Origin: Prolixibacteraceae bacterium UBA6162
GTDB taxonomy: Bacteria; Bacteroidota; Bacteroidia; Bacteroidales; Prolixibacteraceae
DNA length: 12,749 nucleotides
Direction: 5' to 3'
Assembly: GCA_002428215.1 (NCBI GenBank)
Contig: DIUI01000120.1
Location: 1 to 12,749, forward strand
The position numbers and the translations under genes were made by a program. This document shows, in pieces, positions 7,786 through 12,749 of the stretch; within the stretch, counting starts at the first letter, position 1, and each line of letters opens with the position of its first letter. Below the pieces are notes generated by a model. The model was not told the DNA's origin, ran no database searches, and saw nothing but the letters and a program-made list of their open reading frames with translations.

Positions 7786-7836
7786 GTGATTTTCATATTC
7801 AAAGGCTCTTTTTCTTACCTTTGATCCGAAAATCAC
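7786..7836. repeat. Large interrupted dyad over the apbE promoter in the divergent intergenic region
   Basis: Two nested pairs of arms share one centre. The outer pair is GTGATTTTC (7786-7794) and GAAAATCAC (7828-7836), a perfect 9 bp. The inner pair is CAAAGG (7800-7805) and CCTTTG (7818-7823), a perfect 6 bp. Gaps are 5 and 4 nt, around a 12-nt pyrimidine-rich loop. The right inner arm is part of the apbE -7 element. This could be a protein-binding dyad controlling one or both divergent genes, or a hairpin if transcription starts further upstream. Confidence 0.55.
7816..7823 (+). promoter_or_regulatory. Promoter -7 element TACCTTTG of apbE
   Basis: TACCTTTG fits TAnnTTTG exactly and lies 18 nt before the ATG at 7842, implying a leader of roughly 12-15 nt. 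No clear TTTG is found ~20 nt upstream; the T-rich 7790-7793 is the nearest candidate. The element contains the TTG at 7821, which argues against using that codon as the start of apbE. Confidence 0.55.
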
Positions 7837-7841
7837 ACTGT

Positions 7842-8879
7842 ATGCATTTCCAACTACACTTTATCCGGCAAATACCTGCTAAGTCCCTCGTTTTCATAAC
7901 ATCCGTACTGCTTGCTTTTTTACTTCTGTCGTGCGGACAGCCCGATGTCTATGTATACAACGAAGGGCCGGTATACGGAACATACTACAACATAGTATAC
8001 GAAAGCAAAGGAGGAAAGGATTTCCATGAAGAAATCAAGAAGCTGTTTGCAGAATTCGACCTGTCGTTTTCTACGTTCAATCCCAAATCTACCATTTCAA
8101 AGATCAACCAAAACGAGAGGGTCGTTCTCGATCCATGGTTTACAAACTGTTTCATACGTTCCGAAGAGATCTCCGAATTAACCGAAGGAGCGTTCGACAT
8201 TACTGTTGCTCCTCTGGTTAATGCCTGGGGCTTTGGGTTCAGCAAGAAAGAGACGGTAACCCCTGATTTGATCGACAGTTTATTGACGATTACAGGGTAT
8301 CGAAAGGTAATGTTGGAGAATGGGCGGATCAAAAAAGAACATCCTTCGATAATGCTCGATATGAGTGCGATTGCCAAAGGTTATACCTCCGATCTTATTG
8401 CGGATTTTTTAGCCCGGCAGGGTTGCGAAAACTATATGGTAGAAATTGGAGGAGAAGTAGTCGCTCGTGGTGTCAATGCCAAAGGTAACATCTGGAGCAT
8501 CGGGATAAGTAAACCCGACGAATCGGGACTTCTGGTCGATCAGGAATTACAGGCGGTGGTGCGACTTGATGGCAAAGCATTGGCTACTTCGGGAAATTAC
8601 CGAAACTTTTATGAGGAAGATGGCAAAAAATACGCCCATACCATCGACCCATCGACCGGCTATCCGACGCAGCATAATCTATTGAGCGCTACCGTACTTG
8701 CCGACGACTGTATGACAGCCGATGCTTTGGCAACAGCTTTTATGGTGCTTGGACTTGAACGGAGTGTGGAACTTTCACAATCGCTTAAAAACATTGATGT
8801 CTATTTTATTTACAGCGACACCAATGGATTTAATACCATCTATTTTTCGGAGGGATTTCAGAAATATCTTGTGGAGTAA
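7842..8879 (+). CDS. apbE: FAD:protein FMN transferase, ApbE lipoprotein
   Basis: A 345-residue flavin transferase that uses FAD and Mg2+ to attach FMN to a threonine or serine of exported or membrane redox proteins such as NqrB/NqrC, RnfG or other FMN-binding-domain proteins. None of those substrates is encoded here. Residues 1-31 form a lipoprotein signal with lipobox L-L-S-C31, so it would sit on the periplasmic side. Family motifs in order: Y45-G-T-Y-Y, F-S-T-F-N-P-x-S-x-I-S-K-I-N, G-A-F-D-I-T-V-A-P-L-V-N-A-W-G-F-G, D173-M-S-A-I-A-K179-G-Y, V-E-I-G-G-E-V, T-S-G-N-Y, H266-T-I-D-P-S-T-G-Y-P and the A-D-D-C-M-T-A-D-A-L-A-T-A metal-binding segment. ATG 7842 was chosen because an upstream TTG (7821) lies inside the promoter and would put extra charged residues before the signal. 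An intrinsic terminator follows 8 nt after the stop. Confidence 0.96.
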   Translation: MHFQLHFIRQIPAKSLVFITSVLLAFLLLSCGQPDVYVYNEGPVYGTYYNIVYESKGGKDFHEEIKKLFAEFDLSFSTFNPKSTISKINQNERVVLDPWFTNCFIRSEEISELTEGAFDITVAPLVNAWGFGFSKKETVTPDLIDSLLTITGYRKVMLENGRIKKEHPSIMLDMSAIAKGYTSDLIADFLARQGCENYMVEIGGEVVARGVNAKGNIWSIGISKPDESGLLVDQELQAVVRLDGKALATSGNYRNFYEEDGKKYAHTIDPSTGYPTQHNLLSATVLADDCMTADALATAFMVLGLERSVELSQSLKNIDVYFIYSDTNGFNTIYFSEGFQKYLVE

Positions 8880-8887
8880 GAACATAA

Positions 8888-8920
8888 AAAAAGAGGCGAT
8901 CTCAACAGATGCCTCTTTTT
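8888..8920. terminator. Strong bidirectional intrinsic terminator after apbE
   Basis: AAAAAGAGGC (8888-8897) pairs with GCCTCTTTTT (8911-8920). The inner arms ATCT (8899-8902) and AGAT (8907-8910) extend the stem around a CAAC loop, with G8898 as a single bulge. On the plus strand it ends apbE with five T. On the minus strand the T-run is seven (complement of 8892-8886), so it works at least as well for leftward transcripts, such as the candidate RNA entered from 8966. Confidence 0.88.
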
Positions 8921-8941
8921 ATATTAACCCCCAAACACACT

Positions 8942-8961
8942 ATGTCAGAATTATCTGACAT
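8942..8961. repeat. Perfect inverted repeat ATGTCAGA-n4-TCTGACAT
   Basis: Eight-base arms, 8942-8949 and 8954-8961, with spacer ATTA. It starts about 5 nt downstream of the predicted start of the leftward promoter at 8971-9002. It may be the first stem of the candidate RNA or an operator for a dimeric repressor; its position at about +6 to +25 suits either. Confidence 0.7.
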
Positions 8962-8970
8962 GAAGTGCAT

Positions 8971-9002
8971 CAAAGATAGGTTTTTTTTACTTTCTCGGCA
9001 AA
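8971..9002 (-). promoter_or_regulatory. Near-consensus leftward promoter with no gene to serve
   Basis: On the minus strand: TTTG (9002-8999), a 20-nt spacer, then TATCTTTG (8978-8971). Both boxes match the Bacteroidota housekeeping promoter and the spacing is about ideal. The spacer includes an A8 tract (complement of 8981-8988). This is the best promoter match in the window. The next leftward annotated gene is the sulfatase more than 1.2 kb away, beyond the opposing apbE and a strong terminator. Confidence 0.6.
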
Positions 9003-9037
9003 AATTCCACCATAAAACCGAATCCATATTGGAATTT
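9000..9037 (-). terminator. Possible terminator of the parE-parC-aroK run
   Basis: AAATTCCA (9037-9030 read leftward) can pair with TGGAATTT (9009-9002) across a 20-nt loop, and the stem runs into five T (9004-9000). It lies 88 nt after the aroK stop. The stem is AT-rich and the loop long, so it is at best moderate. Its T-run overlaps the -33 box of the leftward promoter, so one unit would end right where the next begins. Confidence 0.35.
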
Positions 9038-9078
9038 AACAGTTTTTTAACTCTTTTTTTCATAAAAAGGGTACAACA

Positions 9079-9156
9079 GGCAGGTATTCTGTTTTCTGGC
9101 AAGCGGGAAGATTACGCGAGCTATGTCATGGCAGGTATCCGTTTTTCCGGAGAGCG
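9079..9156. repeat. Imperfect 27-bp direct repeat: aroK 3' end and a diverged copy after its stop
   Basis: Positions 9130-9156 (aroK's last codons) and 9079-9105 (non-coding) agree at 21 of 27 bases without gaps, including nine identical bases GGCAGGTAT. They are exactly 51 nt apart, i.e. 17 codons, so the copy is in the aroK frame beyond the TGA: N-A-L-R-K-N-G-Y-L-P in the gene compares with P-A-C-Q-K-T-E-Y-L-P past the stop. It may be a decayed tandem duplication. Confidence 0.4.
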
Positions 9157-9641
9157 TTTAAAACATCGGGCAAAGGGTTGTCCCTGTTGGCCACAACAAT
9201 TCGCGCCATGTTGTAGTAGTTCGAGCGTTTATCGAGCATTTCACGAATGGCAATTTCGATCTCTCCGGGCTGTTTTCCTCGAATCAGCGGCCGGTCGGTT
9301 TTTGATTTCTGCAGGCGTTCTGAAAGCAGTTCAACAGAGGTGTCGAGATAAATGGTAATGCCACTGCTATTCATAAAGGCCATATTGTCGAAAAAGCAGG
9401 GAGCTCCTCCTCCGGTGGATACCACCACATTAGAAAATTGAGCGACCTCCTCAAGAGCCTTTCTTTCCAGCGTGCGAAAGTGCTCTTCACCATAGGTTTC
9501 AAATATCGCCGGAACAGATTTGAAATTTCGTTCTTCAATGAAACGGTCGAGATCCACGGCTTCGAATCCCAACGAATCGGCCAACTTGAGCGCGAGAGTG
9601 GTTTTCCCACACCCCATAAAACCTATCAGGTAAATCAACAT
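9126..9641 (-). CDS. aroK: Shikimate kinase
   Basis: A cytoplasmic enzyme that phosphorylates shikimate to shikimate-3-phosphate with ATP, the fifth step of the chorismate pathway to aromatic amino acids. Its 171 residues are the normal family length. Visible sites: Walker A G7-F-M-G-C-G-K13-T14, the D30-L-D32 shikimate/Mg2+ site, R56 in F-R-T-L-E, the G77-G-G79 Walker B-like loop after S-T, and the lid arginine R117 in D-R-P-L-I. The start ATG 9641-9639 is one base after the parC TGA (TGA-C-ATG), so it is almost certainly translated by reinitiating or coupled ribosomes. It is the last gene of the parE-parC-aroK run. AroK and AroL are isofunctional; the symbol reflects the family rather than a specific orthology test. 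Confidence 0.95.
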   Translation of the reverse strand: MLIYLIGFMGCGKTTLALKLADSLGFEAVDLDRFIEERNFKSVPAIFETYGEEHFRTLERKALEEVAQFSNVVVSTGGGAPCFFDNMAFMNSSGITIYLDTSVELLSERLQKSKTDRPLIRGKQPGEIEIAIREMLDKRSNYYNMARIVVANRDNPLPDVLNALRKNGYLP

Positions 9642-9642
9642 G

Positions 9643-12255
9643 TCAAAACAGGGTCATCTGATTGGCGTTATCATCATTGGGTCGCTCGATTTCGAAGGGA
9701 ACATCATCGGCTGTAGGTATGCCAGTCGTAGCCACTGGCTCATGTTCATCTCGAATTACCGGTTCCAGCTCCTTGATATTTTCGACAAAATAGTTGGTGA
9801 GTCTTTTCCCTTTCGCCTTCCAGCTTTTTACTCCAATAAACTCTGCAACTTCAATAATTTCGTTTTCGCGATCGCTGTTCTTGCCTCCAAACTCGAGTTC
9901 AAAGCGCGGATAACGCACCCACGTTACACTTACCAGCTTATTCTGCGCACTATCGCCGATAAAACAGATCAGCTTGTTGAGGGTCTCCTCTATTTCGAAA
10001 CGTTTTACGTAGTAAAACTCCTGCTCCTTATCGTAATAGATGGCCGAAAGCACTTTCGATGCATCAAATTTTTCGATGGTCAGGATGTTTGGCTCAAAAT
10101 GAGTACTCAGGTCATAACTGTACAGCTGGTAATCGCCGCTTTTGTATATCACCAGAATTTTATCATCGGCAGTAAACTCGCCCAGGAATTTACCCCTCTT
10201 ATCGGCATTCAGTCGCTGAACATCGGGGTCGAACCAGATTTTTAGTCCTCCCAGGGTGCTGATTCCTCTTTCGTGCAGTGAAACCTTATGTACATCGTAT
10301 TTGGTTAGGATGTTGCCCATTGATTGCCGACCCTTGATGGTGAGCTCTCCCATGTCGACTTCAAAAACCAGCTTCTTAATACGGGGTTTCGGTTTAAGAA
10401 TTACCCTCAGTACTTCGGCCTCTCCATTTGGATTCTCTGAGAAATAGAGAACCTTTGAGCCCTTGTGTCCCATGGTTAGGTCATACTCCTTGTCGCGCGT
10501 AACCCCGGTTACAGCAAACCTTTTCATATAGGCAAAACCCGACTTTCCGTCGCGGTAAACCACGTTATAGATGGTTCGGTCGTCGTCTTTTCTGAATACT
10601 GCCAGATGTATCACATTTTTTCCAACAAACGCCTTTTCACTCACCTTGGTTACCAGATAAGTACCGTCGCGCCTAAAGACAATTATATCGTCGATATCGG
10701 AGCAGTCGCAAACGTACTCTGCCTTTTTAAGGCCAGTCCCTACGAAGCCCTCGTTCAGATCGATGTACAACTTCTCATTGGCCACCACCACTTTTGTGGC
10801 GACAATATTTTCGAAATTCCGGATTTCGGTCTTTCGTTCGCGCCCCTTCCCATATTTGGCTTTAAGTTTTTCAAACCATTCAATGGAATAGGGTATAATT
10901 TTGTTGATTTTATCGACTACCTGTTCAATTTCGGCCTCTATCCCCAACATATGCTCTGTGGCTTTAAAGGCATTAAATTTCAGAATTCTCGCCATCCGGA
11001 TATCCATCAGGCGGAGAAGATCTTCGCGGGATAATTCACGCCTGAATTTAGGCTTCCAGGGCTCCAGCCTAAGTTCGATATGAGCCAGGGCTGCATCCAT
11101 ATTTTCAGACTCTTCGAATGACTTATCCTTGTAAATCCGCTCCTCGATAAATATCTTTTCCAGCGAAGCAAAATGCCAGGCCTCTTCCAGCTCCTGTTTT
11201 CGAATTTCAAGCTCCATTTTTAGGAGCCGCCAGGTTGAATCGACCGATTTTTTGAGAATCTCCGTTACCCCTATAAAGGCTGGCCTGTCGTCTTCTATAA
11301 TGCAGGCATTCGGACTCAGCGAAACTTCACAATCGGTAAAGGCATAGAGTGCGTCGATGGTTTTATCCGACGAAACTCCAGGCGCGAGATGTACCAAAAT
11401 CTCTACATGCGAAGAGGTGTTGTCGTCGATTTTTCGAATCTTGATTTTCCCCCTTTCGTTGGCCTTAATAATCGATTCGATTACCGAAGATGTTGTTTTT
11501 CCAAACGGTATTTCGTTGATTACAAGTGTCTTGCTGTCTCGCTTCTCAATCTTTGCACGCACCTTAATGCTCCCACCACGAAGCCCATTGTTGTACCTCG
11601 ACACATCAACCGAGCCTCCTGTTGGAAAATCGGGATAGATAACAAACTCCTCTTCCCGGAGATACGCCACTGCTGCGTCGATGATCTCATTAAAGTTGTG
11701 CGGAAATATTTTGGAGGCCAGACCCACCGCAATTCCATCTACTCCCTGAGCCAGCAGCAGGGGGAACTTGGCCGGAAGCATCACAGGTTCTTTCTTCCTT
11801 CCGTCGTACGACAACTTCCATTCGGTGGTTTTATGGTTGAATAGTACTTCAAGGGCAAACTTCGACAAACGCGCCTCAATATAACGAGGAGCGGCGGCTC
11901 CATCTCCGGTAAGTATATTCCCCCAGTTTCCCTGAGCTTCAATCAGCAGATCCTTCTGACCAAGCTGCACCAGGGCATCGCCAATGGAGGCATCTCCATG
12001 GGGATGGTATTGCATGGTCTGTCCGATGATGTTGGCAACTTTATTGAACCTGCCGTCATCCATCTCGCGCATAGCATGCAGAATACGCCGCTGCACCGGC
12101 TTGAGCCCATCGATTACATAAGGAACAGCGCGTTCAAGAATTACGTACGATGCATAATCAAGAAACCAGTCGCGGTACATCCCCGAAAGATAAATTACGT
12201 CTTCTCTCGAGGCGTCGGCTTTCGGATCGGTAGGCTGCAAAATATCTTCAGGCAT
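9643..12255 (-). CDS. parC: DNA topoisomerase IV subunit A
   Basis: The DNA-cleaving subunit of topoisomerase IV, which works with ParE to decatenate replicated chromosomes; 870 residues. The winged-helix and tower domains (~20-450) contain G-L-K-P-V-Q-R-R-I-L, Y-H-P-H-G-D88 and the catalytic R124-Y125 in A-A-P-R-Y-I-E-A-R-L-S. A charged coiled-coil region follows around 345-470. The remainder (~500-800) is the beta-pinwheel domain, with G-R-Q-S-M-G-N standing in for the GyrA box; the lack of a canonical Q-R-R-G-G-K-G and pairing with a ParE-type partner favour ParC over GyrA. In the quinolone pocket the residue matching E. coli ParC S80 is A89, and that matching E84 is D93. The start ATG 12255-12253 is 23 nt after the parE stop, with no Shine-Dalgarno. 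The C-terminal ~50 residues are acidic and probably disordered. Confidence 0.95.
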   Translation of the reverse strand: MPEDILQPTDPKADASREDVIYLSGMYRDWFLDYASYVILERAVPYVIDGLKPVQRRILHAMREMDDGRFNKVANIIGQTMQYHPHGDASIGDALVQLGQKDLLIEAQGNWGNILTGDGAAAPRYIEARLSKFALEVLFNHKTTEWKLSYDGRKKEPVMLPAKFPLLLAQGVDGIAVGLASKIFPHNFNEIIDAAVAYLREEEFVIYPDFPTGGSVDVSRYNNGLRGGSIKVRAKIEKRDSKTLVINEIPFGKTTSSVIESIIKANERGKIKIRKIDDNTSSHVEILVHLAPGVSSDKTIDALYAFTDCEVSLSPNACIIEDDRPAFIGVTEILKKSVDSTWRLLKMELEIRKQELEEAWHFASLEKIFIEERIYKDKSFEESENMDAALAHIELRLEPWKPKFRRELSREDLLRLMDIRMARILKFNAFKATEHMLGIEAEIEQVVDKINKIIPYSIEWFEKLKAKYGKGRERKTEIRNFENIVATKVVVANEKLYIDLNEGFVGTGLKKAEYVCDCSDIDDIIVFRRDGTYLVTKVSEKAFVGKNVIHLAVFRKDDDRTIYNVVYRDGKSGFAYMKRFAVTGVTRDKEYDLTMGHKGSKVLYFSENPNGEAEVLRVILKPKPRIKKLVFEVDMGELTIKGRQSMGNILTKYDVHKVSLHERGISTLGGLKIWFDPDVQRLNADKRGKFLGEFTADDKILVIYKSGDYQLYSYDLSTHFEPNILTIEKFDASKVLSAIYYDKEQEFYYVKRFEIEETLNKLICFIGDSAQNKLVSVTWVRYPRFELEFGGKNSDRENEIIEVAEFIGVKSWKAKGKRLTNYFVENIKELEPVIRDEHEPVATTGIPTADDVPFEIERPNDDNANQMTLF

Positions 12256-12278
12256 AAATGATAGTGGTGTTAGTGGTT

Positions 12279-12749
12279 TCAGGCAACTTCATCCTTCTCA
12301 ATGTATAGATTGTCAATGATAAAGTCCTGCCTTTCGGGAGTATTTTTGCCCATATAAAACTCCAGCATCTGGGTAGTCGATTCGTGCTTTTTAAGCAAAA
12401 CAGGATCCAACCGTATCTCTTCGCCTATAAAATTACGGAACTCATCGGGCGAGATTTCACCCAGCCCCTTGAAACGGGTTATTTCAGGTGAACCTTTCAG
12501 TAATTTAACCGCTTCTTCCTTCTCCTCTTCAGAATAGCAGTAAATGGTTTGGACTTTGTTGCGCACCCTAAAGAGAGGGGTTTGCAAAATATAGACATGC
12601 CCTTTTCTGACCAGCTCCGGGAAGAACTGAAGAAAGAAGGTAATCAGCAGCAATCGTATATGCATTCCATCCACATCGGCATCGGTGGCAATAATTACCT
12701 TGGCATACCTAAGCTCCTCAATACCATCCTCAATATTGAGTGCTGCCTG
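12279..12749 (-). CDS. parE: DNA topoisomerase IV subunit B, C-terminal part (5' end outside window)
   Basis: The ATPase subunit partner of ParC. The frame is open from the right edge (first complete codon 12749-12747) to the TGA at 12281-12279: 156 residues, the TOPRIM region and C-terminus. It shows A-K-V-I-I-A-T-D23-A-D25-V-D27-G-M-H-I-R, the TOPRIM acidic cluster that holds Mg2+, and [13 protein letters not shown]. The last, with S-P-D-E-F rather than the M-N-A-x-x-L of GyrB, and the adjacent parC point to ParE. An internal GTG at 12674 is not the start. It is followed by parC after 23 nt, and by aroK, so the three probably form one transcript whose promoter is off the window. Confidence 0.94.
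   Translation of the reverse strand, partial: QAALNIEDGIEELRYAKVIIATDADVDGMHIRLLLITFFLQFFPELVRKGHVYILQTPLFRVRNKVQTIYCYSEEEKEEAVKLLKGSPEITRFKGLGEISPDEFRNFIGEEIRLDPVLLKKHESTTQMLEFYMGKNTPERQDFIIDNLYIEKDEVA

Larger units (their letters stand above)
8886..8966 (-). ncRNA. Candidate small RNA (about 80 nt), or 19-codon mini-mRNA
   Basis: This is predicted, not recognised. A near-consensus leftward promoter (9002-8971) would start transcription near 8966, and a strong terminator ends it near 8886. The predicted RNA begins with a short leader, then a hairpin with perfect 8-bp arms (8961-8954 and 8949-8942, loop 4 nt), a single-stranded linker containing GGGGG, and the terminator stem with a U7 tail. 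That is the architecture of a compact regulatory RNA. Alternatively, an ORF of 19 codons (8961-8902) begins at the first base of the hairpin: MSDNSDIVCLGVNIKRGIC then TGA. It has no Shine-Dalgarno and its end lies inside the terminator stem, so translation seems less likely. No leftward gene follows before the sulfatase (7714), so the promoter has no other evident client. It would be partly antisense to the 3' untranslated part of the apbE message. Confidence 0.4.

Noticed and set aside
7821..7841. TTG start adding seven residues to ApbE
   Set aside because: The TTG is part of the TACCTTTG promoter element, so it would not be within the message; ATG 7842 starts the signal peptide cleanly.
8902..9102. 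A 66-codon minus-strand frame running through the apbE-aroK intergenic region
   Set aside because: Its upstream two-thirds cross the putative aroK terminator and the -33/-7 promoter region and resemble nothing. Only the last 19 codons, which start after the promoter, are worth keeping as a possibility.
9640..10245. An open frame of 201 codons on the plus strand overlapping the parC 3' end
   Set aside because: It opposes a continuous, recognisable ParC beta-pinwheel domain and has no recognisable features.
12262..12277. Direct repeat TAGTGGT twice at a 9-nt period between parE and parC
   Set aside because: Seven bases in a short low-complexity spacer can easily arise by chance, and it matches no known signal.
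1..12749. CRISPR arrays, tRNA or rRNA genes, insertion sequences, prophage or toxin-antitoxin modules
   Set aside because: Looked for by eye on both strands: no regular spaced repeats, no cloverleaf with a T-loop, no transposase- or integrase-like protein. The gene content is core chromosome.

Overview
The window looks like ordinary chromosome from a member of the Bacteroidota, most likely the Bacteroidales. The evidence is the protein sequences (Bacteroidota-type MutL, ParC/ParE and rhomboids, and lipoprotein ApbE and sulfatase), promoter-like octamers of the TAnnTTTG type that the housekeeping sigma factor of this phylum uses, and the absence of Shine-Dalgarno sequences before all but one gene. 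No tRNA, rRNA, CRISPR array, transposase or phage gene is visible.

Layout. (1) 1-714, plus strand: the C-terminal half of glucose-6-phosphate isomerase (pgi), cut by the left edge. (2) 4661 down to 729, minus strand: a compact gene run, read as a small tail-anchored membrane protein, mutL, and two tandem rhomboid intramembrane proteases. (3) 4902-6125, plus: an MFS permease of the nucleoside:H+ symporter type. It meets tail to tail, with stop codons overlapping by 4 nt, (4) a lipoprotein sulfatase at 7714-6122, minus. (5) 7842-8879, plus: lipoprotein ApbE, the flavin transferase, ending at a very clear intrinsic terminator. (6) 8880-9125: the only sizeable stretch after apbE without a gene, yet structured. 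(7) From the right edge down to 9126, minus: parE (partial), parC and aroK, closely packed.

How the genes fit together. Most are core functions: glycolysis (pgi), mismatch repair (mutL), chromosome decatenation (parE/parC), aromatic amino-acid synthesis (aroK) and flavinylation of membrane or exported redox proteins (apbE). The sulfatase and permease suggest scavenging of sulfated glycans and nucleosides or sugars, but there is no SusC/SusD pair or glycoside hydrolase here to make a utilization locus.

The most unusual material is between genes. A near-consensus promoter (TTTG, 20-nt spacer, TATCTTTG) faces left at 9002-8971, where there is no leftward gene to serve. Its predicted ~80-nt transcript begins with an 8-bp-arm hairpin and ends at the terminator shared with apbE, whose T-run is longer in this direction. 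It may be an undescribed small RNA, or a 19-codon mini-mRNA. Other points are one perfect AAGGAGGT ribosome binding site in a phylum that seldom uses them, a large interrupted dyad over the apbE promoter, a degenerate MutL endonuclease motif, and a diverged echo of the aroK 3' end after its stop codon.
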